Made by a program: the position numbers and the translations under genes
Part shown: in pieces, positions 11,149 through 21,878 of the stretch
Position numbering within the stretch: the first letter of the stretch is position 1
Layout of the letters: each line of letters opens with the position of its first letter
Origin: Primulina eburnea
Taxonomy: Eukaryota > Streptophyta > Magnoliopsida > Lamiales > Gesneriaceae
Assembly: GCF_022965805.1 (NCBI RefSeq)
Contig: NC_133105.1
Span: 24,748,978-24,812,977, forward strand
Direction of reading: 5' to 3'
Length of the DNA stretch: 64,000 nt
The notes under the pieces: model-generated
Seen by the model: the letters and a program-made list of their open reading frames with translations, nothing else
What the model was told of the DNA's origin: nothing
The model's database searches: none

Positions 11149-11906
11149 TAGAGATGTAAATGAACCGAACTGTTCGCGAGCTTTTCGGATCTCGGCTCGT
11201 TAAAAAGCTCGTTCGGCTCGTTCGTTAAGCTTATCGAGCCGAGCCCGAGCCTTATTTTGGGCTCGACAATTTTGTGGAGCCGAGCTTGAGATTAATGATG
11301 TTCGGCTCGTTAGCTCGTGAACATGTTCGATAATAGGTTCGTGAGCTCAAAATTGAGCTCGGCTCGTTTAGCTGGCTCGTGAGCTCGAGCTTGAGCTCGA
11401 GCTCGGCTCATTTAAGTGGTTCACGAGCTCGGGCTCGATCTCGGCTCGTTTAGGTAGGTCGTGAGCTCGAATTTGAGATAATTAATGAGTTATAATATTA
11501 AAATAATTATGTGTGATAAATAATAATAAATTAAAAATTAAAAATTATATTAAAAATGTGAATGAGCCACTAACGAGCCGAGCTCGAGCCAGGCTAACGA
11601 GCCATTAAAAATGTGAATGAGCCATTAAAAATTATATTATTAATGTGAATGAGCAGAAACGAGCTCGCTTAACGAGCTTGTTTAACGAGTCGAACCCGAG
11701 CCAGGCTCATTAAACAAGATAAACGAGCCATTAACGAGCCGAGCTCGAGCCGAGCCCGAGCTTCATAACTTCCGAACGAGCCGAGCCCGAGCTTCAAACC
11801 AAAGGCTCGTAACGAGCCCGAGCCGAGCCCGAGCCGAGAAAATAGTTTAACGAGCCGAGCCCGAGCCTGATACTGTTCGGCTCGGCTCGGCTCATTTACA
11901 TTCCTA
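11149..11906. mobile_element. hAT-like non-autonomous element, copy A (758 bp)
   Basis: Terminal inverted repeats TAGAGATGTAAATGA (left) and, read from the right end, TAGGAATGTAAATGAGCC, with an exact 8-bp target-site duplication TTGACAAG at 11141-11148 and 11907-11914. The interior is dense in GAGCTCGAGCTCGG / CGAGCCGAGC motifs arranged in opposite orientations in the two halves, so the whole element can fold on itself. No ORF. It is 32 bp longer than in B and C because of extra GAGCCGAGCCCGAG-type units near the right half. Confidence 0.85.
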
Positions 11907-11914
11907 TTGACAAG

Positions 11915-12063
11915 TTAAAGAACATTTAAAGAAGAAGTGAAAAGTAAATGATTAAATGAATTCCTTCCAATAGATAGCAAACAAGAACAACAATATCTAC
12001 AAGTAGCCTATAATCGACCTTCATATCTCAATTAATTTGGTTGGTGGGAGCAATGAGTGAAGA
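11915..12063 (-). other. Deletion scar and remnant of SIRE-type extra ORF, copy A
   Basis: At about 11958 the CACTA 5' region is joined directly to sequence that in B lies 2.75 kb further right, sharing only two bases (AA) at the joint. The remaining ~100 bases belong to the ORF that is interrupted by the next solo LTR; 12059-12063 (GAAGA) is the left target-site duplication. Confidence 0.75.
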
Positions 12064-14316
12064 TGAAACGTCCACTACTCGTTTTTTTTTAAAATATACT
12101 AATTTTTTTCCAAACCACTTGGCCGAAAACACCATGCATAAATATATAAATATTTTTGATATCCTTTAAAATAAACTCACCAATTAATTATTTGAAAATC
12201 CAAAAGATAGCATCCAAAACATAAGAACGCAAATCATTTTACCAAACCTAACTTAGCATTTTGCAAAATAAATCATAAACTCTTAAATCTCTGAAAAATA
12301 TATAAAAGTCGTAAAATCTTTAAATAATCGCAAATCATAAATCATAATCGTAAGTGCGGAAAGCTAGCGACGGTCCTCCGGCTGTGTGCACCTTCAGTCC
12401 AAATAGATCAACAACCAAATCCTCCATCTAAATCATGCTCACATGCATCTAGCACACCTACTGAGTCTATTGACTCAGCAAACCATAATCATGATAACAA
12501 GTAATACATATACAATCACATGCAACAGTGAAAATACTTTTACTTAAAATAGCTTTCATGAACATGCATAAACATAAACAATTTCTTTTCATCATAATCA
12601 TTTTCCTTTTCATCATATACGTATACGTTTTTCTTTTTATTTAATTCGGATTGTTAATTGTAACTTTCGTATCAGTTGAAGGTCGATGGATCCAACTACG
12701 TGTAAACAAAGTACTGGGCGGCGGGGACATCGGCGACACTCTCACCTGTCAACTGAGCCTTGGCCTTACATATCATCATAATCATTGTATCATCATAATC
12801 ATCGTATTAGTCATAATTACGTCAACTCCTCCAACGTTTCATATTTTCATCACTTATAAAAATTCATGCATATATGAATCATTTTTCTTTTAAAATCAAG
12901 CATGCAACATATCTTTTAGCATTAACTTTTTATCATAACTTTCATAAACATTTGAAATAAACATATTAACATATTTTTCAGCCTTCACGGCACTACCAGG
13001 ACGTCTACTATTTTTAGGTGTAAAATGATTATTTTACCCCTAGAAGCATAATTTTTTGTATTTATCCTTAGACCTCGAACCGACGACCCCAAATCATTCC
13101 AAACTTAACATATCACCTTAAAATACACCCGTAAATATTTTTTAGACGTAAACTTATGCCTCTCGACTAATTTCCCAATTCATTTTGACAACTTAGACGT
13201 ATATCCTGGTTTTGACTCGTATGAACTCGAAACTTAACCAAATCTCACCAAACTTGAACCCAAGCTTCATAACACCTAACTAAACCATACGTGACCCAAT
13301 TCAAACCCAATAAGTCCCTTTAACATGCTAGAACACCTACTGAACTTCATGCCCTCTAGTTTCGAGAAAACCTAGTTCCCTAGCCATACAATCCACGGCT
13401 CCAGCCCATGTCCACCCCGACCAGACCCTAGCTTAACAACCTAGGACCCTGCTTCAAAACCTAAGGACCCTGCTGGACCAACCCTAGAAGCCATAGATTC
13501 CTTGGCCCCTCAACCCGTGAACTAGCATGTGCGCGCCACCCCCATGACCCGCGATCGGCCTTGCCCCTCGAGCGAACCATGGTGCAGCCAACTTAGGGCC
13601 CTTGTACAGCCTCCCTTGGGTCTCCTAGTTACGCCCCACAATAGCTGAAACCCGTAACCCACCAGGACTCCCCAAGCGAAGACCCCTTAGCCACTAGGAC
13701 TCTTATATACGTTCAGCCTAGGTGCCTCCCATCTCCATCCCTTATGTTGACGTATCTAGGCCCTCAAACCCTCCTAAACTCATCCTTTTTAGTGTCCCTA
13801 AGGTGGCAGCTGTTCAAGCAACAACACAACATGGTTTGGATCACAAAAAACTTGAATTATATACATGCTATGGCATAAAAACAAAAATAATTAAAAGTCT
13901 AACATATTTTTCATGCAAACATACTTCAATCGTGTATTATGGTGTGAAAAATGTTCGAAATAAGATTATGGCGTGCCTTTGCGTATTTTACGCACGACAA
14001 TAAAGTTGATATGCAAAGAACTGAGACGAACGGAACCCATGCTTGCTTTTCTCTCAAAGGGGTGTGTTTCCTCCTTTACTCACGTGTGGTGTGTGCTTGA
14101 TTTTTCAGCCCTCGATCTCCGTTCCTCGATTGCATTTCGAATAGCCTTTAAAACATAGTTTTATGCATTCTAGTTGAAAACCATATTTTAAACATGTAAA
14201 CATGCCTACTATAATTACAAGATGCAATTAAAACAATTTAATTAAAATAAATAGGAAATTTGATACTTTTGCATGCATGTGGTTCACGTGGACTTTTAAA
14301 TTTTTGAGGCGTTACA
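12064..14316 (-). mobile_element. Solo gypsy LTR with 5-bp TSD GAAGA, copy A
   Basis: Plus-strand ends are TGAAACGTCC...GGCGTTACA; read on the minus strand the LTR starts TGTAACGCCTC, as in many plant gypsy LTRs. Perfect GAAGA duplications lie at 12059-12063 and 14317-14321, with no internal retrotransposon genes between, so this is a solo LTR. At 2,253 bp it lacks about 360 bp near 14097 that B and C have. Small open frames inside (for example 12651-12893 and 13722-14003) are LTR sequence. Confidence 0.92.
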
Positions 14317-14321
14317 GAAGA

Positions 14322-14640
14322 GCTAGAGGGTGAGATTTCCTCCCTCCAATTAGCAAAGTTACCTTCTGGAAGAGTCGAGAAGGATGTAATGTCAATCGTT
14401 GGCAGATCAAACATTTCCGCAAACAACTTCTGGGTAATATAGATTGAAGTTCCCTGAATTGAGTAGATAATAGATCCATGTTCCATCGTGGTTATAGAGA
14501 AAAGTTCATTCAGGATTGTATCTGAGCATCTTTCAATGTATCCTAGAAACTTCCCGAGGCCTGAATCCTTGAGCATCTTGAAGATGATAACCATGGGCTC
14601 ATACTTCATGGCCAGTACAGAAACAAAATTCACGGCTATA
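14322..14640 (-). pseudogene. Extra ORF of SIRE-type copia element, N-terminal part, copy A
   Basis: Open frame with LAMKYEPMVIIFKMLKDSG, GKFLGY and IQGTSIYITQKLFAEMFDLP, resembling the plant-transposon-type protein that follows pol in SIRE-like elements of Lamiales genomes (recalled, not checked). It is interrupted by the solo LTR on its left side; the C-terminal part lies beyond it (12058 and below), mostly deleted in this copy. Function unknown; an envelope-like role has been proposed for third ORFs in this lineage. Confidence 0.6.
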
Positions 14641-16385
14641 GTGTTTTGTGAGAAGTTTTTCTTTTGATAGATTTAATGAAAACGACTTGAAATTTTTTCT
14701 ACAGATTCGATTAAAAACAAGAGAATAAAAATGAAAGAATGCCAAAAGTTTGATTATCCGATTGATCGGAAATAAATAAAGTTGGTAAACTTGAATCATA
14801 TATACAGTCTGATGTGAAAGACATGTCAGTCCACATGTCTGAATATCGTTAGAGGATTTTAAGATTTTGAAAAACAAATTTTAGGCTGTTGATATTTTTC
14901 GATTAAAAATAAATAATTTTAAAAATTGAAAAGTTAATATCAGACAATTAAATGTGCAATATTAAATAATTCAAAAATTGAACTTTTTGAAATCTAAAAA
15001 TTGGACCGTTCGATAATTGATTGATATGTATCAGGAGGAAACTGTCAGAACATATGATAATATTAAGTTTCCACAAATTTCAGCCAGACAGGTTGAAGTT
15101 GTGCGCTTACTTAATACACTGTTATATCAGTTCGAAATATGTTTCCCTAAATTCATGCATTAATTTAAATCAACTAAACCGAGAGTATTATGTAATTAAG
15201 AAAACTTAGAGTCTGTTAAAGGCTGTGAAGATGTCAGCGGCTTGATTGTCTGTTGAGATGTCTATTGATATCCCCCCCCCCCCCCCCCCCCTTCATATTT
15301 TTCTAGATTGATTGAAAAGCTCATAGTGGTTGTGGAAACATCACAATTCTCTATACCAAACTTTTTGAGTAGATCTTTGTATACTTAGCTTGGTTGATTA
15401 AAATACCATTTTCTAGTTGTTTGACTTGTATCTCGTGAAGGAACATGAGTTCTCTCATCATACTCATTTCAAAATTTTCCTGATTAGCTTGGAAAATTTC
15501 TCACAAAATTTGGGATTATTTGTGCAAAACATGATGTCATCAACATATATTTGTACAAGTAAAACATTAACACCTTTAACAAATTTAAATAAAGTTTTAT
15601 TGACCATTCCAATTGCAAATTCATGCTCAATCAAGAATTTAGTCAAAGTACCATACCATGTACTGGAGGCTTGTTTTAGACCACATAAATTTTTATCAAG
15701 TTTATACACATAGCCAGGATTAATATGATTAACAAAGCCAAGAGGTTGTTCAACATTAACTTCCTCATTAAGAAAACCGTTTTAGAATTATTGATTTAAT
15801 ATCCTTTTGATATACTTTGAAATCTTTAAATGCAACAAATTCATGAAATATCCTAATAGTCTCAAGTCTAGCGGTTGTGTTATCGATGACTAGCTCGAGT
15901 GGATAATTCTTATTTCATCGGAATCTTGGTCCAAATAGATTGGATCTGGCTGTTGAACAATTCAATATTTATTGCTTTCAATATAATCTTCTTCTTGATG
16001 AATTTTGGGCTGGTGATTGTCCACTGACTCAGTTTCTAGGACGGCTTGATTTTGTACAATTTCTTTATGGACAACTTGATTTTCATCAAAATTTATTCTA
16101 GTCATTCTTCTTAAATCTATCTCACGATCACTGCTAGTAGCATCAAATATTTTACTTAAATTATTCACATTCCTACTATTGTTATTATGTCAGATAAATG
16201 ATTTATCAAATAATACATGCACAAATTCTTTAATGACCAGAGTTCTACAGTTATAGGATCTATAAGCTTTACTGACTGTTGAATAGCTTAAAAAGACACC
16301 ATGGACAGATTTAGCATCAAAATCGGTTAGATGTGTTTTGCCATTTTTATAACAAAAGATCCGAAAGTATGATATTGCCTTTCCA
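14641..16385 (-). pseudogene. SIRE-type copia pol: integrase end, RT, RNase H, copy A
   Basis: Read right to left: integrase C-terminal segment (16417-16190: SYFRIFCYKNGKTH, KSV, FLSYSTVSKAYRSYN), a linker (16168-15962), then RT with NLCGLKQASSTWYGTLTKFL and the copia catalytic box IYVDDIMF (15709-15464), followed by RNase H-like remnants. Stops and shifts lie between pieces. A run of 20 C at 15272-15291 (G on the coding strand) interrupts the RT/RNase H part. The right end abuts a solo LTR; the 5-bp duplication here reads GTTCT instead of GATCT. Confidence 0.82.
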
Positions 16386-16390
16386 GTTCT

Positions 16391-18660
16391 TGTTAGAGTA
16401 GGTTCCCAGCAAGCCAACTTGTGGCTCGGGCTTTATTGACTCTAATGTAAAACAATCTTTGTTTTAATAATATTTTAATATTTATTCGATTATGGCATTA
16501 TACTTTATCTGTATACCCATGCAAGCTGCATAGATAAAGTCCTTGGATATACAATAGGTACCATGAGGTCTGCGTCGCAACGTAAGATCATGAAACTCAT
16601 TAGGAAGTGTACCGTATATTCTAAACAGGTTCCTACTAATCAGCCGCCTAAAACAATGATAAAGGTCGCTCGAGCTTGAGACTAGCATCTGTGGTGTAAA
16701 CGCCATGTTTCATTGGCAAGGGCATGGAGATGTCCATTCACACAGATGGGTGATCATATGATGATGCACTGAACAACCCTCCCTCGGACTATCCAAGTGT
16801 TTCCCACTTATCAAGTGGAATAGTTCGCAGTTATGGTTGTACACCATTAGTCCTATGACCCGGGACAATAATGTAAGGGCTACACATACTAGCATGCACT
16901 TTGATCTGTTTACCGACTCCATCGAGGGTCATCAGGTGGCGAGGTTGGGTGTAGTTTCGAAATACGTAGGAGCAATTACATTGTAGTTGGGGATTCACCG
17001 TTTACCTACGGGTAAAGATATCCTATGTGATCTGATGAGTTAATAGTGCAGGGAATCTCTGGCCAGAGCAATAAATGTGCTTTAGGGAAAGGTGTTTTCC
17101 TAGTTGCACATACAATGCCACTATTAATACTCAAAGATAAATCGCATCGTTATCAAATTCATATGCAATTCTCGATATACCAATACTAGCATATTTGATC
17201 GGGATATATGCATAGAAGGGACCGTACTGTACGCTAACCACGACTAAAGGTTCTTGCAGGCACTATCAGTGATACCTAGGGGATCATGGGGCGATGCTAC
17301 TAGATGCTCTTACCATGATCCGATGGGTGCAATCAGAAATGAGTTCTGACATTCTTGATCAAGGATTTGATGAAAAGAATGGGGTTAACTAGGGTAAACC
17401 CGAATAAGAATAAATTTTATTCTGAATCACATGGAGATGTGAACCCACGGCTAGCTGTATCCATGAATCATTGAGGGTCACACAAGTATCGGGTTCTGTG
17501 TTCCCGTTGAGATAGTCGAATTTCAAGGAGTTGGAATTTGGCGACTATAGTTTGATGAATATCAAACAAGAAGCTTATAAAGGAGTTTATGAGCTGATTC
17601 CATAGGATGGAAGAAATGGAAGTTGGTATGAATGCTAAATAAGGAAGGAGAGTGGAACTGCCTGTTTTGTGAAGGAGTTCACTAAAACTGGCAGCTGCCA
17701 AATATGGTAACTGCGATATATGGTAAGTTCTAAATTTGGTAAATGAAAATTTTGATCTTCAAAATTTTTGATTTTCATTATATGAACAAGATTTGTATCC
17801 TTGGTACATCGGCGCTTTCGGATCGTCGATCGGGGTTATAATGAGTTCGGAATCATTTTTTTAGTGAATTTGGAATTTACTAATTAAATGATTGTGCTAG
17901 TAGTGGTGACTACTAATATGCATAAATTCCTATAAATATTCTAGAAGAGTCTAGAATTAAATTAACCAAGGAGTTAGTTTATAAATTAAATAATGGTTAT
18001 TTAATTTAATATACATATACATGTATATATTTTATATGGTGATATAAAATATGTGTATATGATATTATTATATCATGTATTATTAAAGGTTAATAAATAC
18101 ATTATATATTAATTATATGGGAGTTTAAATATAATGAAATTATTAGAGTCCTTGTGGGAGAGGGACTCTTAATTAGATTAGGAGTCTAACTCTATAAATA
18201 ACCATTAGGACTCAAAATTGCTAACCTAGTTTTTGCACACAAAAGAAAAACAAAAAAAAACTCTCCTCCCATTGATAGATGGCTCTCGTCCATAACAAAG
18301 GAAAAAAGGAAAAATTGTTGGCCTTTTGGTTTTTCTTCTAATCGTTGCACAATCTTTGGATTTTGGAGATTCGGAGATTGCTATTTCAACGCACAAATCG
18401 TTTGTGATTACTAGTGCAATCCAAACAAGGAATTCAGTTTCTGATTTGGACCAAATTAGAAGATCAAAGTTGAAGAGCCGTTCGTAGGGATTTTCTAGAA
18501 GGGTTATATCCGCCTCAAACCGGAATAGTTTGGAGTCCAGCGTTTAAAACGCAAAGGTATAATCCTAAACGCCCTATGAATGTTTTAAACACACGATGCC
18601 CAAGAACAAAATTTTTAAACTTCCGCTGCGTCTTGGGTGCGAGAATTCGATGTCTCAACA
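16391..18660 (+). mobile_element. Solo copia LTR (Angela-like), copy A
   Basis: Begins TGTTAGAGTAGG and ends GATGTCTCAACA (TG...CA with short inverted ends). It is flanked by GTTCT (16386-16390) and GATCT (18661-18665); copies B and C keep GATCT on both sides, so the left one has mutated here. A TATAAATA box at 18193-18200 lies about 460 bases before the right end, giving plus orientation. It splits the integrase of the SIRE-type element. Length 2,270 bp. Family assignment to Angela is tentative. Confidence 0.88.
18193..18200 (+). promoter_or_regulatory. TATA box of copia solo LTR, copy A
   Basis: TATAAATA preceded by a GAGTCC...GGACTC inverted repeat; the same box is at 39959-39966 and 63044-63051. 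It is the likely transcription start region of the original element. Confidence 0.5.
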
Positions 18661-18665
18661 GATCT

Positions 18666-20653
18666 CATAAGGATTCTTTCCATGATTTTTGTTAATAATT
18701 GGTCTATTTCGTGAATATCATGCGATGTTGACAACTTCTGCCTTAAACCTTTGAGACATGCCAGATTCTGCTAGAATGGTTCAAGCAGCCACTTTGAGTG
18801 TTATGTTTATTCTCTCAGCACACCATTTTGTTGAGGTGATCTAGTGGCCGAAATTTCAAGCTTGATCCATTATCTTCTATATAGGTTGAGAGGAGTCTGA
18901 TTGTGAACTCACTACCTCGTTCACTCCTAATAATAATCACAATAGAGGTTATATTAGTTTGTAATCTTCTTATGAGCTTGATTAACTGGGCAGCGGTCTG
19001 TTTTGGGTTAAGCGTGCATTATTGAGAGTAGTACTAGGATGGGTGACCTCGTAGGAAGTTCTCGTGCATCAATATATTGACATTATGCAGCTTGATCTGG
19101 TTGGCTAGGAAGGTCGTTAAACAGTGACTTCAGATCTTAATGGGTAATATTGTCTCTCTTAGAAAATGGTCGACAGTAGGAAAATGTGAAGACTTATCTC
19201 TAAAGTATGTGAGACAACACTAGCAGATAAATACACACCTCCCGGACTCATGTACCTAACAACCGTCCCATTAGCACTCAAGTAGTCGCATTCTGTGCTG
19301 CCATTTTTTGTTTAATGAGATTGACAATATATTTGAAATTTAGATGATTAAGTTGTTTATGGAAAAGCGAGTTCTTATTACCATGCAGAGCAATAAAGCA
19401 TGTAGGATCATTTAGATTATCATTGTCCAAGATAACTTTATAAGTGTTCTGTTCTCTCAAATCGGTTAGCATGATGTCACCATTTACAAATTTGACAGTG
19501 CAAGAGTGCTTTTGAAACTCAACAGTTTACCTATTATCACATAACTTACTTATACTAATCAAATTGTAACAAATATTTTTAACCAACAACACATCCCTAA
19601 TGATTACTTTTTCATGGATAATCTCACCCTTACCCACGACCTTATCCTTAGAATTATCAACAAATGTAATTTTTGATCATTTGTAATCAATCACTTCTGA
19701 AAATAGCTTGATGTCACCGGTCATGTGCCTCGAACATCCACTGTCCAAGAATCGGATATATTCTTTAATAATCTTCTTCTTTTGTACCTGCAATCATCAA
19801 GATAATACTTTGGTACCCACGAATAGTTGGATAATGAATGAATTAACCGTTTTAGGACTCACACTTGAATTATCCAAACATATTTTTCATTGTTTGTTAC
19901 CAATAGGGTGCGGTTGTGTGCATAAAATATGTGTTGTGTTCTCTCTCTTACTGAATGTTGTTTGAGCCGTTCATCATTCCCGTCCAATTTAAATCTACTT
20001 TGGACCAGCCGGCAGTTATGGTAACAGTTTGATTTTCCCTTCGAAGAATAATATCCGTTGGACTTGACTTTTTGCAAGACCATTTCAAGCCGTGGTGAAC
20101 GTCTTGATTTTGTCCTCCCTTTAGCCATGACTGGTTGGACTTAGAACTCTCAAATTTGATGTAACCTAAGCAATGATGCTTGACTTTGTTATCAAGATTT
20201 ACATTCTGGTTGGTTTGAACATCAGGCAATAAATGTTCATATATCGTTCTAGATCTGAAAAGTTTATCGTTTTTTACTTGCCCCTTGTCTAAACATGATT
20301 GAGTATTTGCGTTAGAAGTACTACACTCATTACTATCAAACCCTTGCCCAGTTCTATCATCGACTGGTTTTTTCAATTCATGCATCTTCTCTATGGAAGT
20401 AGAGACTTGTTCCAAGAGTTAACTAGGAGTGTCAACGGATTGTTTTCATTCAACGTTTCTTGGAACATTCTCTGCATATCATCATTCTCAACTGCTAACA
20501 GATTAACTTTTACTTTCAGACCGTCAACCTCTTTTCGATGCAAACAGCTAGAATTGATTGATTTATCTTTCAAGTTTTTGCTTCTTGTATAGGCTTCATG
20601 GAATAATTGCGAGAATCATTTGTTCTCTTGCCATGTCATCCAGTGCCATGACA
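18666..20653 (-). pseudogene. SIRE-type copia gag, protease and integrase N-terminus, copy A
   Basis: Read right to left: gag (20573-19860), protease with FLDSGCSRHMTGD (about 19750-19710), the pre-integrase block FHKQLNHLNFKYIVNLI (19472-19278), and integrase ending in HEIxATRSPQQNG near 18845 before the solo LTR. The DSGCSRHMTG protease and FDAKS...FLSYST integrase motifs point to the SIRE lineage. Several stops and shifts break the polyprotein, and a 5S-like insert lies at 19007-19071. The 5' LTR and gag start are missing; the right edge is cut by a gypsy LTR at 20659. Confidence 0.82.
19007..19071 (+). rRNA. 5S rRNA-derived fragment (3' half), copy A
   Basis: About 65 bases align by eye to the second half of plant 5S rRNA: GTTAAGCGTGC (A-box part), then AGTAGTACTAGGATGGGTGA (C-box), then a GGAAGTNCTCGTG end. 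The first half of the gene is absent, so it is not a functional rRNA gene, but the internal pol III control elements are largely present. It interrupts the integrase frame. Similar 5S-derived sequence is known in Cassandra TRIM LTRs and SINE3 elements. Confidence 0.7.
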
Positions 20654-20658
20654 AGATC

Positions 20659-21860
20659 TGTAACGACACATACTACTTTACCACTTAAAGCATGCGGAAA
20701 ATAAAATTTTCTATTTATTTAAATTAATAATTCTTAACTTTAAACTTAATAATTACCTAATTAATATTTTCAAAAATTACAATAAATAAACTCAAGAAAT
20801 TCAAAAACTACATATTTAAAAATTCAAATATTGATTATTTTAAGGCATAAAAATTATTCATCTCAAACATCCTTAAAATATTTCAAAGCGTACCTAAAAG
20901 TAATTTGTTTCCCAACCATAAGTAAAATAAAATAAATCAGAGTCTAAAGAAATTTTAAAGTCCAAAAGACTCATAAACTGCAAGGCCATCGGACGTGCAC
21001 TGCCTACTGTCCGAGCTCGCTCGCTCGTCATGGCCTCCGGCCTCCTCAACAATATCTTCTACATCAATTAAGTCTAGTGAGTCTAAAGACTCAGCATGCA
21101 TAAACTGTGAGTAGCAAATACTACATAATAAAGAAAACCATGCAAATTAAACATAATTGATACGTGAAATAACTTAGAAATAAATAAATATGACGTGTCG
21201 TCCCTGCATAAATAATATCATAAAATGTGCTTCGTACTTGACATAACATAAATTTAATCATTTTGCGTAGAGTTCTGCTCATTGAAATGTGGCACCATAA
21301 CATTTTTTTTCAAACTAACACCACAGCGCTTGTCCGATAAGGATCACCACAGTCCTCGGACTGCATATCCACTACCAATCATAAAATATAAGTTGGAAAG
21401 GTCCCCGGACACGTTTTCCGGCTTCCGAACCCGTACATGCATAATTTTGCCACAAGACAACTTACATACCTCAAAAATAATATTTTAGCATGTTATATTT
21501 ATTTACTAATGTCATGGACCTGCTGCCACCACTTATAGCTTACAACTCAAAACAGCCCATAAGCTTGCATCTTACTCGTACGACTCTCGAATTAAATCAA
21601 GCGACTTACGACTTACCCCACGACTCGGGACTCGACTAAAATTTGACCAGAAACCTAACTCACTATCCATACCCTTAGAATCACCTCTGAAACATCCCCA
21701 AGCCATCTTGAAATAAGACAAGCAATTCTAGGCCATTCTATACTCTATTCGGTCTATTTTTGACATGTTCGAGTTCCATACGGCTCCAAAGATATTTTCA
21801 AATAAATAGACCATAACAAATTATTTCTATTGGAATCTGATATATGTCGGCAATGTTCAA
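20659..21860. repeat. Truncated gypsy LTR, copy A
   Basis: Starts TGTAACGACAC abruptly inside copia gag and is clearly related to the LTR at 6537 (shared TCTAGTGAGTCTAAAGACTC, the GCGTAGAG and CACAAGACAA...CATACCTCAAAAA segments). It fades out before the CACTA exon at about 21879, without a recognisable far end or matching duplication, so it is a truncated LTR. The right limit is approximate. Confidence 0.65.
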
Positions 21861-21878
21861 TTAACTAGAAAGTAAGTG

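Noticed and set aside
12651..14158. Several open frames of 60-93 codons in the solo LTR, repeated in B and C
   Set aside because: Inside an LTR with perfect TSDs; no motifs and lengths change with small indels between copies.
19007..19071. Functional 5S rRNA gene
   Set aside because: Only the 3' half is present, the first ~53 bases and the T-run terminator are missing.
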